This document shows, in pieces, positions 54,233 to 63,593 of a DNA stretch of 64,000 bases (positions within the stretch are counted from its first letter, which is position 1; every line of letters begins with the position of its first letter). The translations under genes were made by a program, and so were the position numbers. Origin of the DNA: Burkholderiales bacterium (GTDB lineage Bacteria > Pseudomonadota > Gammaproteobacteria > Burkholderiales > Casimicrobiaceae); NCBI GenBank assembly GCA_020851235.1, contig JADZDD010000025.1, positions 62,001 to 126,000 of the forward strand, read 5' to 3'. The notes beneath the pieces are model-generated. The model worked only from the letters and a program-made list of their open reading frames with translations. It did no database searches and was not told where the DNA came from.

Positions 54233-55267
54233 TTAGGGCAACACCGGCGCCGCGGTGAGGCCGGCGGTCTCGGGCAGGCCGAACATGAGGTTCATGTTCT
54301 GCACGGCTTGGCCCGCGGCACCCTTGACGAGGTTGTCCTCGACGACGAGGACCGTGACCATGTCGCCGTTGCCAGGGCGGTGCACGGCGATACGCGCGAC
54401 GTTCGAGGCGCGCACGCTGCGCGTGTCGGGGGTCGATCCGGCGGGCATGACGTCCACGAACGGCTCACCCGCGTAGCGCGTCTCGAACAAGGCCTGCAGG
54501 TCGACGTCGGTGCGCGTGAGGCGGGCATACAGCGTCGAGTGGATGCCGCGGATCATCGGCAGGAGGTGCGGGGTGAAGACGAGGTCGACGGGCGTGGCGC
54601 TGTGCCGGGTGAGCTCTTGCACCGTTTCCGGGTGATGACGGTGCCCGCTCATCCCGTACGCCTTGAAGTTGTCGGAAGCCTCGGCGAGGAGGAGACCCAC
54701 CTCCGCCTTGCGACCGGCTCCCGACGCGCCCGACTTGCAGTCGGCGATGAGGTGTCGCGTATCGACGATGCCGGCTTCCAGCAGGGGGACGAAGCCCAGT
54801 TGCATCGACGTCGGATAGCAGCCCGGGTTGCCCACGATCCGTGCCTCGCGGATCGCGTCGCGATGGAACTCGGGCAGACCGTACACCGATTCGGCGAGGA
54901 GGTCCGGGCACGCATGCGGCAGCTTGTACCAGCGCTCGAAGACCGCCGCGTCCTTGATGCGGAAGTCGGCCGCGAGATCGATGATCCTGACGCCGGCGGC
55001 GACGAGCCCACGGGCCTGCGCCATCGCCACACCGTGCGGTGTGGCGAAGAACACGACGTCGCACGACGTGAGGTCGGTGGCGTCGGGCGCGGTGAAGGCG
55101 AGCCCGTCGTACTTGCCACGCAGGCTTGCGAACATGTCGACCACGCGCGTGCCGGCCTCGCCGCGTGACGTGATGGCGCGCACGTCGGCCGCGGGGTGCG
55201 ACGCGAGGATGCGCAGGAGTTCCACACCGGTGTAGCCGGTGCCGCCGACGATGCCGATCTTGACCAT
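54233..55267 (-). CDS. argC: N-acetyl-gamma-glutamyl-phosphate reductase
   Basis: A 344-residue NADPH-dependent enzyme of arginine synthesis. NADP fold [15 protein letters not shown] (8-22), the catalytic cysteine in [13 protein letters not shown] near residue 150, and [11 protein letters not shown] near 212 are all canonical for long-form ArgC. It follows rpsI and precedes the membrane protein gene. The other arginine gene here, argH, is 5 kb away and separately controlled. Confidence 0.96.
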   Translation of the reverse strand: MVKIGIVGGTGYTGVELLRILASHPAADVRAITSRGEAGTRVVDMFASLRGKYDGLAFTAPDATDLTSCDVVFFATPHGVAMAQARGLVAAGVRIIDLAADFRIKDAAVFERWYKLPHACPDLLAESVYGLPEFHRDAIREARIVGNPGCYPTSMQLGFVPLLEAGIVDTRHLIADCKSGASGAGRKAEVGLLLAEASDNFKAYGMSGHRHHPETVQELTRHSATPVDLVFTPHLLPMIRGIHSTLYARLTRTDVDLQALFETRYAGEPFVDVMPAGSTPDTRSVRASNVARIAVHRPGNGDMVTVLVVEDNLVKGAAGQAVQNMNLMFGLPETAGLTAAPVLP

Positions 55268-55411
55268 CGTGTTCGCCTCGTACGAGTGGGTAGCGATTCT
55301 AGCGCAGCGTTGCCGCGTCTTCCCCGTGGCGGCACGGGCGCGTTGCCTGGACGCCGACCGCGTGCCGCACCGGATGCGCGGTGACGGCACGCTCGCGTGT
55401 CGGAGTCGCGA

Positions 55412-55442
55412 GAAAACGAAAGGGGCCGCGGATGGCGGCCCC
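55412..55442 (-). terminator. Rho-independent terminator of rplM-rpsI
   Basis: A perfect 8-bp stem (55422-55429 with 55435-55442, GGGGCCGC/GCGGCCCC) with a 5-base loop is followed, on the minus strand, by TTTCGTTTTC. It lies 22 bases after the rpsI stop, so it ends the ribosomal operon before argC. Confidence 0.85.
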
Positions 55443-55464
55443 GTCGTGCGCGCAGCGGCGCAGA

Positions 55465-55857
55465 TCAGCGCTTGCTGAACTGCTTGCGGCGACGCGCCTT
55501 GTGCAGGCCGACCTTCTTGCGCTCGACTTCGCGGGCGTCGCGCGTCACGAGCCCTGCCTTCGACAGCGTGGGCTTCAACTGCGCGTCGTAGTCGATGAGC
55601 GCCCGGGTGATGCCGTGACGGACCGCACCGGCCTGGCCCGATTCGCCGCCACCGATCACGTTGACCATGATGTCGAACGTCGCCTCGTGATTGGTGAGCA
55701 CGAGGGGCTGGCGCACGATCATGCGCCCGGTTTCGCGCGTGAAGAATTCGTCGACAGGCTTCTCGTTGACGACGATCTTGCCCGAGCCGGACTTGATGAA
55801 AACCCGTGCGACCGACGTCTTGCGCCGGCCCGTGCCGTAATAGTAATTGCCGATCAT
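55465..55857 (-). CDS. rpsI: Ribosomal protein S9
   Basis: A 130-residue small-subunit protein. The start [15 protein letters not shown] and the conserved C-terminal [14 protein letters not shown], whose basic tail reaches the P-site tRNA, are complete. It follows rplM after 25 bases, the universal rplM-rpsI operon. Confidence 0.98.
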   Translation of the reverse strand: MIGNYYYGTGRRKTSVARVFIKSGSGKIVVNEKPVDEFFTRETGRMIVRQPLVLTNHEATFDIMVNVIGGGESGQAGAVRHGITRALIDYDAQLKPTLSKAGLVTRDAREVERKKVGLHKARRRKQFSKR

Positions 55858-55882
55858 GGTGGGGTCTCGTGGGATGGCCCGG

Positions 55883-56317
55883 TCACTTGACCGGATCGAG
55901 CGCCTTCGGTTGCTGCGCCGTGTGCGGGTGCGCAGGTCCCGCGTAGCACTTGAGCTTCTTCAGCATCGCGTAGCCAAGCGGTCCCTTGGGAAGCATGCCG
56001 CGCACCGCGGTCTCCAGCGCGCGACCGGGAAACCGGGCCTGCATCTTGGAGAACGTGGTCGTCGAGATGCCGCCCGGATAGCCCGAGTGGCGATGGTAGA
56101 ACTTGGTGTCGGCCTTGGTGCCGGTGACCCGCAGCTTCTCGACGTTGGTGACGACGATGAAGTCACCGGTGTCCACGTGCGGGGTGTAGATGGCCTTGTG
56201 CTTGCCGCGCAGGCGCAGCGCGATCTGGCTCGCGAGGCGACCCAGGACCTGGTCGGTTGCATCGACGACGTACCAGTCCCGCACGACTTCCAGCGGCTTG
56301 GCGGAGAAGGTCTTCAT
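55883..56317 (-). CDS. rplM: Ribosomal protein L13
   Basis: A 144-residue large-subunit protein. [37 protein letters not shown] and GMLPKGPLG are the family hallmarks. First gene of the rplM-rpsI operon. Its leader region holds a minus-strand terminator and a palindrome further upstream (see those entries), which could take part in its control. Confidence 0.98.
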   Translation of the reverse strand: MKTFSAKPLEVVRDWYVVDATDQVLGRLASQIALRLRGKHKAIYTPHVDTGDFIVVTNVEKLRVTGTKADTKFYHRHSGYPGGISTTTFSKMQARFPGRALETAVRGMLPKGPLGYAMLKKLKCYAGPAHPHTAQQPKALDPVK

Positions 56318-56495
56318 GGTTCGATCGATCTCGTAGGTGGCATCGCGGCGGCGACGGCCGGAGAGGTTCGACCCGGCCGGGCGTGACACCGGGTTGCGCC
56401 GCGCGGCGCAAAGTCGAACATTATAGGGTTCGCCGTGCCGTGCGGTCAAGGCGAGGCAGTGCGATCGAGGCCGGGCCCGACGTCCGTGCCGCGAC

Positions 56496-56530
56496 AAAAA
56501 AAGAGGGCGGGGTCCGCAGACCTCGCCCTC
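56496..56530 (-). terminator. Rho-independent terminator upstream of rplM, no gene assigned
   Basis: On the minus strand a 12-bp stem with one G-U pair (56519-56530 with 56503-56514) and a 4-base loop is followed by seven T residues (A-tract 56496-56502). It points toward rplM, whose ATG is about 180 bases further on, and no recognised gene feeds it from the right. Confidence 0.8.
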
Positions 56531-56617
56531 GAGGATTCCACCATAGGAGGAGAATGGAGGAATGCGTTCGCGGTGCCGAAGGAGGAGTACGGCGAGGCCG
56601 CGAACGAGTCCATCATG

Positions 56618-56638
56618 GCATATTGCATTGCAATATGC
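56618..56638. repeat. Palindrome with 10-bp arms
   Basis: The arms GCATATTGCA (56618-56627) and TGCAATATGC (56629-56638) are exact complements around a single central T. A palindrome this perfect in an intergenic region looks like an operator for a dimeric regulator. It lies 106 bases before the OsmC gene and about 90 bases upstream of the orphan minus-strand terminator. Confidence 0.6.
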
Positions 56639-56743
56639 AAGTGGAATATGTGCGATGCAACAACATACAACCAAACCGCTGCCAGCCACCAGATGTGTGC
56701 GCTTACTCTCGTCGGCTGACGGCGGACACGTCAAGGGAATCCC

Positions 56744-57190
56744 ATGAAGACGCGAGTCAAATGGCTGGAAGGGGTGAGCTTCGTCGGCGAATCGGGCAGC
56801 GGCCACACGGTCGTGCTCGACGGCGCCCCCGAGGGTGGTGGGCGCAACGTCGGCATGCGCCCGATGGAGATGCTGCTCACCGGCGCGGCGGCGTGCACCG
56901 CGTACGACGTGGTGACGATCCTGCGCAAGGGACGGCACGCGGTGACCGACGTGGCGGTGACCGTCGAGGGGACCCGCGCTGCAACAAGCCCGAAGGTCTT
57001 TACTGCACTGCACTATGTGTATCGGGTGGCAGGCCACGGCCTCGATCGCCGGGCGGTCGAGCGTGCGGTCGACCTGTCGAAGGAGAAATACTGCTCGGCG
57101 ACGCTCATGCTCGCCAAGACCGCAACGATCAGCCACGAGGTCGAGGTCATCGACGGCGAGCGCGTCCCGCCACCCGTCGCATCGACCTGA
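56744..57190 (+). CDS. OsmC/Ohr family protein, YhfA-like
   Basis: A 148-residue OsmC-fold protein. The first conserved Cys is in [12 protein letters not shown] (near residue 51) and the second in [15 protein letters not shown] (near 113), the two thiols used by OsmC/Ohr peroxidases. The pattern [20 protein letters not shown] is like the YhfA branch, where the peroxide substrate is not established. Detoxifying organic peroxides or carrying sulfur species is possible. Confidence 0.88.
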   Translation: MKTRVKWLEGVSFVGESGSGHTVVLDGAPEGGGRNVGMRPMEMLLTGAAACTAYDVVTILRKGRHAVTDVAVTVEGTRAATSPKVFTALHYVYRVAGHGLDRRAVERAVDLSKEKYCSATLMLAKTATISHEVEVIDGERVPPPVAST

Positions 57191-57401
57191 GGGGCGGCAG
57201 CGATTCCCGGTGGCCGCGGCTCCATGTCGCTCGTGGAACCACGGCGACACCACCCCCACGGCCCACCCGGATGGGCGAGGTCGCCCGTGTGGGCGAGCCC
57301 CGTTCGAGGGCCCGCAACTCGCCGATTCGGGTGTGGGCACGCGTCATCGGTGGGCGTAGGAATGGACCCACGCGGCGCCGCTCTGACGGCACCGGCCACC
57401 G

Positions 57402-58097
57402 ATGAGGGGGATGATCGTGAACGCGCTACCTTCGCTGGCCCTGGCCCTGTTCGTCGTCGCTTCACTCGCGCACGCAGGGACGACGGGATTCGCCGGCGCG
57501 ATGCCCGCGGGAACCGAGTCGCGGAGCGCGCCGATCGTGGCGCAGTGGACGCATCATGGTGGCGACATCGGCTACGTGTTCGCCGGCAGTGTGACGCTCG
57601 ATGCTCCGCAAGCCTTGCCGCATACCGAACTCGTCGTTGGCGCCCAGCTCAACGCGTACTCGGCGCCGGGGTCGCACCAGATCGTCTTCGGGGTCGCCAC
57701 CGAAGCGTGGGCGTTGCCGGGATCGCTGTCGCTGCTGACCGGACTCGAGGCCACCGCCATCAACATGGAGCCCAACAATCCCTGGCGGAAGATCGCGTTC
57801 TGGTCCACCTTCAAGAACCGACCCGATGTCGCCTATGACATCGTGCCGGACGATCCATCGAACATGAATGCGCAGGCGCTGCGCATCGAATCGCAGCCCG
57901 GCACGGGATTCGAGCGTGGCATCGTCCTCGCGAGACACTCGCTGCATGCCTCTCGCGTCGAGCCGCGGCCGATCCTGCTCGACATGCGCGAAGTGCCGGC
58001 GCAGTCGCTTGCAGGCTGGGACCTCATCGCCTTCCCGGATGGGTGCCGCCTGCGCTATGCCGGCCGCGGGCAGCTGGCGACCGTATGCCCGCCGTGA
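57402..58097 (+). CDS. Unknown secreted protein, 231 residues
   Basis: I do not recognise this protein. A signal peptide is likely (hydrophobic run ALPSLALALFVVASLAHA, cleavage after AHA). The mature part is predicted beta-rich and carries one Cys pair only near its end (GCRLRY...TVCPP). Start choice is uncertain: ATG 57402, ATG 57411, and a GTG at 57417 that has GGGGG six bases before it are all in frame. It stands alone, 211 bases after the OsmC gene and convergent with the PCuAC-like gene. Confidence 0.65.
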   Translation: MRGMIVNALPSLALALFVVASLAHAGTTGFAGAMPAGTESRSAPIVAQWTHHGGDIGYVFAGSVTLDAPQALPHTELVVGAQLNAYSAPGSHQIVFGVATEAWALPGSLSLLTGLEATAINMEPNNPWRKIAFWSTFKNRPDVAYDIVPDDPSNMNAQALRIESQPGTGFERGIVLARHSLHASRVEPRPILLDMREVPAQSLAGWDLIAFPDGCRLRYAGRGQLATVCPP

Positions 58098-58112
58098 CCG
58101 CGAGCGAGACGG

Positions 58113-58649
58113 CTAGCGCGACGCGGCGCCGCGGGCGGCGGATCCTGGCATCTGCTCCGGCCGCAGGAGCCCACGCACGCTCACCTCGACGGGGGCCGTG
58201 ACTCGCCGTCCGGCCCCGTCGCGGAACTCGAGCTCGAGCGGAACGGGCTCACCATTGCGCGCGGCGCGCGTGACGTCGACGAGGCGCAGGTGGTCACCGC
58301 GGTAGGCGAGTCGCGTGGTCGCGTGCGCGCGGACGCGGTAGGCCGGGACGACCTCCTCGCTCGCGGGGTCGCCGATCGTCGCCGTGCGGACGATCTCGAC
58401 GCGGCGTGCCGCCGGGGTCGTCGCGCCGACGAGGTCGAGGTCGGTATCGCTATCGATGTCGACGTACACGCGTGCGCTCGGCGCACCGGCCGGGGCCGGG
58501 CGCATCCAGGCATGGCGCACGACGATCGTTGCGGCGCGTGCCGATGCACTCGCCGCAGCCGGTGCGGGCGCGTTGTCCGCGGCGTGCGCCGGCAGGAGCG
58601 CGGCGCCCATCACGACGAGCGCGAGCGCAAGACGCGCGGCGCGGGCCAT
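58113..58649 (-). CDS. PCu(A)C-family periplasmic protein with altered copper site
   Basis: A 178-residue exported protein (signal ALALVVMGAALLPAHA) of the PCuAC copper-chaperone fold: VRHAWMRPAPAGAPSARVYVDI near the start and GDHLRLVDV later match family blocks. The usual copper ligands, a Met/His set in the first loop and H-x-M in the second, are replaced (VEIVRTATI and HLRL). It may bind copper weakly, a different metal, or none. Family members deliver Cu to cytochrome oxidase. Confidence 0.75.
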   Translation of the reverse strand: MARAARLALALVVMGAALLPAHAADNAPAPAAASASARAATIVVRHAWMRPAPAGAPSARVYVDIDSDTDLDLVGATTPAARRVEIVRTATIGDPASEEVVPAYRVRAHATTRLAYRGDHLRLVDVTRAARNGEPVPLELEFRDGAGRRVTAPVEVSVRGLLRPEQMPGSAARGAASR

Positions 58650-58686
58650 CAGTTGCGCGACGGCGCGAATCGCGGTGCAGCGGGCG

Positions 58687-59553
58687 TCACGGGCGGTTGA
58701 GCAGCCGAACGAGACTCGACGTGTCCCACCGGCCGCCGCCGCGCGCCTGGACTTCGGCGTAGTACTGGTCGACGAGCGCGGTCACCGGCAGCATCGCGCC
58801 GTTGCGCCTTGCCTCGGCAAGGCAGATCGCAAGATCCTTGCGCATCCAGTCGACGGCGAAGCCGAAGTCGAACTTGTCCTCGACCATCGTCTTGCCGCGA
58901 TTTTCCATCTGCCACGATTGCGCCGCGCCCTTGCTGATGACGTCGAGCACGCGCAGTGGATCGAGCTTGGCGCGCATCGCGAAGTGAACGCCTTCGGAGA
59001 GCGCCTGCACGAGGCCGGCGATGCAGATCTGGTTGACCATTTTCGTGAGCTGGCCTGCACCGGCGCCACCCATGTGCGTGACGGCGCGGGCGTAGATCGC
59101 GAGCACGGACTCACAGCGCGCGTACACGGCGTCGTCGCCGCCGACCATGATCGTGAGCTTGCCGTTCTCGGCACCGGCCTGGCCGCCCGACACCGGGGCA
59201 TCGAGGAAGTCGAGGCCTCGTTCCTTCGCGGCGGCGGCGACTTCGCGCGCGACCTCGGCGGACGCCGTCGTGTGATCGACGAGCACGCTGCCGCGGTCCA
59301 TGCCGCCGAGCGCGCCATCGTTACCGAGGGCCACCGTGCGCACGTCGTCGTCGTTGCCGACGCACATCATCACGATCTGCGCGCCGTGCGCGGCGGCAGC
59401 GGGTGTTGGCGCGCTGCGTCCGCCGTACGCTTCGACCCACTGCGCCGCCCTGGCCGGCGAGCGGTTGTACACGGTGACGTCGTGTCCGGCACGGGCGAGA
59501 TGGCCGGCCATGGGAAAGCCCATGACACCCAAACCCAGGAAGGCGAGCTTCAT
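58687..59553 (-). CDS. NAD(P)-dependent beta-hydroxyacid dehydrogenase
   Basis: A 288-residue enzyme of the 3-hydroxyisobutyrate/tartronate-semialdehyde reductase family. It has the nucleotide fold GLGVMGFPMAGHLARAGHDVTVYNR split at 7-29, the substrate motif DAPVSGGQAGAENGKL near 117-132, and the catalytic lysine in GQLTKMVNQI near 168. The exact hydroxyacid is unknown; glyoxylate/succinic semialdehyde reductase activity is possible. Its ATG overlaps the SemiSWEET stop by 4 bases. Confidence 0.9.
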   Translation of the reverse strand: MKLAFLGLGVMGFPMAGHLARAGHDVTVYNRSPARAAQWVEAYGGRSAPTPAAAAHGAQIVMMCVGNDDDVRTVALGNDGALGGMDRGSVLVDHTTASAEVAREVAAAAKERGLDFLDAPVSGGQAGAENGKLTIMVGGDDAVYARCESVLAIYARAVTHMGGAGAGQLTKMVNQICIAGLVQALSEGVHFAMRAKLDPLRVLDVISKGAAQSWQMENRGKTMVEDKFDFGFAVDWMRKDLAICLAEARRNGAMLPVTALVDQYYAEVQARGGGRWDTSSLVRLLNRP

Positions 59554-59888
59554 CGTTCCTCCATTTGCGTTCGATTCAAGGTGAGCGCGACGGCGCGGTG
59601 GCCTTCGCCATGCCGTCGCCGCGGGGTGCGCTCGGCGCGGCCGTAGCGCCACTTGAGGGCGACGATCCAAAGCTGCAGTGCCAGCGTGACGACGTTGGTC
59701 GCGATGAGCGGGAGCGAGTGGAGCCGCACGCCGTACCACAGCCACAGCGTCGAGGCGAGCGCCAGGATGCCGAACAGCAGCCACGACACGTCGTGGGCGC
59801 TGCGCGTGCGCCGGATGCGCAGCACCTGCGGGATGAAGGCGATCGTGGTCAGCACGCCGGCAACGACGCCCAGTGGATCGGCTTCCAT
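59550..59888 (-). CDS. SemiSWEET-type small sugar transporter
   Basis: A 112-residue membrane protein with three helices (VVAGVLTTIAFIPQVLRIRRT, SWLLFGILALASTLWLWYGV, LIATNVVTLALQLWIVALKW), the single triple-helix bundle of SemiSWEETs, with the PQ motif in IPQV. Two copies form a sugar channel. A basic tail of about 25 residues follows the last helix. It is translationally coupled to the hydroxyacid dehydrogenase gene. Confidence 0.88.
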   Translation of the reverse strand: MEADPLGVVAGVLTTIAFIPQVLRIRRTRSAHDVSWLLFGILALASTLWLWYGVRLHSLPLIATNVVTLALQLWIVALKWRYGRAERTPRRRHGEGHRAVALTLNRTQMEER

Positions 59889-59948
59889 TTCAGCAGCGCC
59901 GCACCGCGCAGGGATGCCGCTTCGGGGGCGACGAGCGCACGCCGCGTT

Positions 59949-61445
59949 TCATTCCGACCCCGGGGGCAGCGCCGCACGTGCGGCAGCCGCGGCAGCGCGC
60001 ACTCGCACCGGTGCGGTCCCGCCCGCGTGGTCGCGCGATGCAACCGAACCCTCGAGCGTGAGCACCGCGTGCACGTCGTCGCCCACCAGCGGCGAAAACT
60101 GACGTAGCTCGGCGATCGGGAGGTCGGCAAGGTCGACGCCCTTCGTTTCGGCGTGGCGTACCGCACGCGCGACAGCTTCGTGCGCGTCGCGAAACGGCGC
60201 GCCGCGGCGCACGAGATAGTCGGCCAGGTCGGTCGCGGTCGCAAATCCCTCGCGGGCGGCGGTGCGCATGCGGTCGGCCCGCACCGTGATTCCGGTAGCG
60301 ACGAGGTCGGTCATGATCGCGAGCGTGTCGCGCAGGGTGTCGACGGTATCGAACAGCGGTTCCTTGTCCTCCTGGTTGTCCTTGTTGTAGGCGAGCGGTT
60401 GCGCCTTCATGAGGACGAGCAGTGCGACGAGGTGGCCGATGACGCGCCCGCTCTTGCCGCGCACGAGCTCGGGGACGTCGGGGTTCTTCTTCTGCGGCAT
60501 GATCGAACTGCCGGTGCAGAAGCGATCGGCGAGATCGACGAAGCCGAAGCGCGGCGACGACCACACGATGAGCTCCTCGGCGAAGCGCGACAGGTGGACC
60601 ATCACGAGCGCGGCGGCCGCCTCGAATTCGATCGCAAAGTCGCGATCGGAGACCGCGTCGAGCGAATTGCCGATCACCCCATCGAAGCCCAGTGCCTGCG
60701 CCACCTGCGCGCGGTCGATCGGAAACGACGTTCCGGCGAGTGCGGCAGCGCCCAGCGGCAGTCGGTTGACCCGCTTGCGGCAGTCGGCGAGGCGCTCCGC
60801 ATCGCGTGCGAGCATCGCCTCGTAGGCGAGCAGGTGGTGCCCGAAGGTGACCGGCTGCGCGACCTGCAGGTGCGTGAATCCGGGCATGATCGTCGCGGCG
60901 TGCGTCTGCGCGAGATCGATCAGCGCCCGGCGCAGCCCGGCGAGTTGCCCGGCGAGGACGTCGATCGCATCCCGCAACCACAGGCGCACGTCGGTTGCCA
61001 CCTGGTCGTTACGCGAGCGCGCGGTGTGCAGGCGCTTGCCGGCGTCGCCGACGAGGGCGGTCAGCCGCTTCTCGATGTTGAGGTGCACATCCTCGTGATC
61101 GAGCGACCACGCGAAGCGGCCCTCGGCGATCTCCTGCCGGATGGTACCGAGACCCGCCTCGATCGCGTCCAGGTCGGCGGCGCCGAGGATGCCGGCGCGC
61201 GTGAGCATCCTCGCGTGCGCGAGCGAACCTTCGATGTCGGCCTCGGCCAGGCGCCGGTCGAAGCCAACCGAGGCGGTGTAGCGCTTGACGATGTCGCTCA
61301 CCGGCTCCGCGAAGCGCCCGGACCAGGCACCGCCGGCGGGCGTGCCGCCACGAACCTTGCCTGCCGTCCCCGGCGTCGGGTCGGGCCGTAACGGTGTGGG
61401 CGGCACGGCGGCGGATGGATCGGTGGGACGCTGGCGTGCGGGCAT
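59949..61445 (-). CDS. argH: Argininosuccinate lyase
   Basis: A 498-residue enzyme making arginine and fumarate. Motifs: [15 protein letters not shown] near 100, [13 protein letters not shown] near 128, and the signature [12 protein letters not shown] near 316. The N-terminus carries about 38 proline-rich extra residues compared with typical ArgH; the first alignable residues are WSGRFAEP. A later start is possible, but no good ATG lies there. It is divergent from the LytS-type kinase. Confidence 0.95.
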   Translation of the reverse strand: MPARQRPTDPSAAVPPTPLRPDPTPGTAGKVRGGTPAGGAWSGRFAEPVSDIVKRYTASVGFDRRLAEADIEGSLAHARMLTRAGILGAADLDAIEAGLGTIRQEIAEGRFAWSLDHEDVHLNIEKRLTALVGDAGKRLHTARSRNDQVATDVRLWLRDAIDVLAGQLAGLRRALIDLAQTHAATIMPGFTHLQVAQPVTFGHHLLAYEAMLARDAERLADCRKRVNRLPLGAAALAGTSFPIDRAQVAQALGFDGVIGNSLDAVSDRDFAIEFEAAAALVMVHLSRFAEELIVWSSPRFGFVDLADRFCTGSSIMPQKKNPDVPELVRGKSGRVIGHLVALLVLMKAQPLAYNKDNQEDKEPLFDTVDTLRDTLAIMTDLVATGITVRADRMRTAAREGFATATDLADYLVRRGAPFRDAHEAVARAVRHAETKGVDLADLPIAELRQFSPLVGDDVHAVLTLEGSVASRDHAGGTAPVRVRAAAAAARAALPPGSE

Positions 61446-61579
61446 GACGCGAACCGACTCGTAGCGGGAAGCATGATCGACCCTGGCCGTCGCGTAGGCA
61501 CGCTTCGTGCGACAGGTGAGGCATGCCGGCGCTGACTCCGGCGAGGCCCCGGCATGAGCTTTGCATGCCGTCACGTGAT

Positions 61580-62719
61580 ATGCGGTCGATTATAAGACAA
61601 AACGGCGTGCCCTCCCTGCCCGACTTCCGCAACCTCGGCACCATCCTGCGCATCCTGATCGCGGTGAACGCGGGTGCGCTCCTGGTCGCCTTTGCGCGCG
61701 ATCCGGCGCCGGCGGCGCTGTTTGCCGGGTGGACCGCGATGGTGACGATCGTCGAGCCGTACCTGTTCATCGTACTGGTGGTGCTCTGGCTCGGCGCCCC
61801 GTGGCTCGGGCGGCTGCGCTACGGCGTCGCGGTGGGACTGGTCGCGCTCGTCGTCGTGCTCGCCGGGCTCGTCACCTTCGAGCTCTTCCGCGGCATCGAG
61901 GTGCTCTCGCCCGCGCACGTGCTGGTGTGGATCGCGTGGGGGCTCCTTGCGACTTTCGGCCTCCTCTTCTACTTCGAGCTGCGCGCTCGCGCGTTGTCGC
62001 CGGCGCTCGTCGAGGCCCGGCTCGCCGCACTGCAGGCGCGCATCCGCCCGCACTTCCTGTTCAACAGCATCAACGCCGTGCTCTCGCTCGTGCGTGCCGA
62101 GCCGCGGCGCGCGGAGCGCGCGCTGGAGGACATGGCCGACCTCTTCCGCGTGCTGATGCGCGACAACCGCGAGCTGACGCCGCTCGCCGACGAGCTCGAG
62201 CTTTGCCGCCAGTACCTCGAGCTTGAGCAGTTGCGCCTGGGCGAGCGACTCGTCGTCGACTGGAACCTGAAGAGCATGCCGGCCGACGCGCTCGTTCCGC
62301 CGCTCGTCTTGCAGCCGCTGCTCGAAAACGCCGTGTACCACGGCATCGAGCCCTCGAGCGCGCCCGGCGTGGTGTCGATCAACGTCTTTCTCACGCGTGG
62401 CTACGTGCACGCCATCCTCAAGAATCCCTACCGCAGGGACGGCGGCAGGCATCACGCGGGGAACAAGATGGCGCTCGCCAACGTGCGCGAGCGCCTCGCG
62501 CTGCATTTCGACGCCGAAGCGAGCCTCCGATCGCGGGTGACGCGCGACGGCTACGAGGTGCACATCCGCATGCCGTATCGCACCGCCGACACCGATGCGG
62601 CACAGCGTTCATCGCGCGGCAGCGCACCGGGAGGCGGCCCACGCGGCAATGGAAGCGCGGTGAGCCGGGTGCGCGTCACGCCGTTGCCGTATTTCGATCC
62701 ACGACCGACCCATGCCTGA
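61580..62719 (+). CDS. LytS/AlgZ-type sensor histidine kinase
   Basis: A protein of about 379 residues with four membrane helices (about 30-140) and a HisKA_5 domain: the phospho-acceptor block [19 protein letters not shown] near residue 153, followed by an ATPase domain with [12 protein letters not shown]. The G-box is weak ([10 protein letters not shown]). It is the partner of the downstream LytTR regulator, overlapping it by 8 bases. The start is uncertain: ATG 61565, ATG 61580 or GTG 61607 (a TATAAG sequence at 61590 favours a late start). Comparable to AlgZ, usually near hem/arg genes. Confidence 0.88.
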   Translation: MRSIIRQNGVPSLPDFRNLGTILRILIAVNAGALLVAFARDPAPAALFAGWTAMVTIVEPYLFIVLVVLWLGAPWLGRLRYGVAVGLVALVVVLAGLVTFELFRGIEVLSPAHVLVWIAWGLLATFGLLFYFELRARALSPALVEARLAALQARIRPHFLFNSINAVLSLVRAEPRRAERALEDMADLFRVLMRDNRELTPLADELELCRQYLELEQLRLGERLVVDWNLKSMPADALVPPLVLQPLLENAVYHGIEPSSAPGVVSINVFLTRGYVHAILKNPYRRDGGRHHAGNKMALANVRERLALHFDAEASLRSRVTRDGYEVHIRMPYRTADTDAAQRSSRGSAPGGGPRGNGSAVSRVRVTPLPYFDPRPTHA

Positions 62720-63482
62720 ATCCACGCTGCGTGTTCTCATCGTCGACGACGAGGCTCCCGCCCGCCGACGTCTGCGCGATCTGCTGGACGACTGCGCCGC
62801 CACGTTGCCCATCACCGTCGTCGGTGAGGCGCAGAACGGGCGCGAGGCGCTCGAGCTGTTGCACGGCGCGCCGGTCGATCTCCTGCTCACCGACATCCAC
62901 ATGCCCGACATGGATGGCATCGAGCTTGCACGTCATCTCCTGAAGCTTTCCCGCCCACCCGTCGTGATCTTCACGACGGCCTATCACGAGCACGCCGTTC
63001 AGGCGTTCGAGGTCAATGCCGTGGATTACCTGATGAAGCCCGTGCGCGCGCAGCGCCTGTTGTCCGCCCTGCAGAAGGTGCCGCATCTCAAGCCGCTCGC
63101 GGCCGACAAGCTCGCCCAGCTGCCCGCGGCGGCCCGGCGTTACCTGTCGGTCACGGAGCGCTCGCGCGTGCTGCTCGTTCCGGTCGAGGACATCATCTAC
63201 CTCAAGGCCGAGCTCAAGTACATCACGATCCGCACAGCGCAACGCGAATACCTGCTCGAAGAGTCGCTCACCAAGCTCGAGAGCGAGTTCGGCAACCGTT
63301 TCGTGCGCGTGCACCGCAACTGCCTCGTCGCCCGCGATTTCATTCGCGGCTTCGAGCGCAGGGTGAACGACGACGGTGACGCGCACTGGGAGGTCGTGCT
63401 CAACGACGTTGCGGAGACCGTGCCGGTGTCGCGGCGTCAGCAGTACGTGGTGCGCGAATCGGGGCGCGTGTCGATCGACTGA
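62712..63482 (+). CDS. LytTR-family response regulator (AlgR-like)
   Basis: A 256-residue regulator. The receiver domain has the acidic pair LIVDDEAPARRRL (9-21), the phospho-acceptor Asp in LLLTDIHMPDMDG (about 60) and the Lys in DYLMKPVRAQRL (about 108). The C-terminal LytTR DNA-binding domain (VEDIIYLKAELKYITI; RVHRNCLVARDFI) is complete. It is co-transcribed with the sensor kinase. AlgZ/AlgR-type systems control surface features and stress responses; targets here are unknown. Confidence 0.93.
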   Translation: MPESTLRVLIVDDEAPARRRLRDLLDDCAATLPITVVGEAQNGREALELLHGAPVDLLLTDIHMPDMDGIELARHLLKLSRPPVVIFTTAYHEHAVQAFEVNAVDYLMKPVRAQRLLSALQKVPHLKPLAADKLAQLPAAARRYLSVTERSRVLLVPVEDIIYLKAELKYITIRTAQREYLLEESLTKLESEFGNRFVRVHRNCLVARDFIRGFERRVNDDGDAHWEVVLNDVAETVPVSRRQQYVVRESGRVSID

Positions 63483-63593
63483 CCGCCGTCCGCGCCTGCC
63501 TCGCGCCGCCCGCGGCGCGCTCGCCGTCGTCGCACGCACGGCGTCACCGCCGCGCTGTACACTCCGGCGTCAACTTTCTCGCCGAACACCTCG

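Larger units (their letters stand above)
56318..56743. other. Gene-free region upstream of rplM and of the OsmC gene
   Basis: This 426-base divergent region is more AT-rich on its right half than the surroundings. It holds a minus-strand intrinsic terminator (56496-56530), a 21-base palindrome (56618-56638) and a TGCGATGCAACAACA stretch right after it. Weak open frames exist on both strands (a minus-strand one reads [16 protein letters not shown]), but none looks like a clear protein. The layout suits a small minus-strand RNA or an attenuated leader of rplM. Confidence 0.5.

Noticed and set aside
56435..56719. Plus-strand and minus-strand short open frames in the rplM upstream region
   Set aside because: Both run through the terminator hairpin, lack ribosome sites and have no recognisable protein pattern; an RNA explanation fits better.
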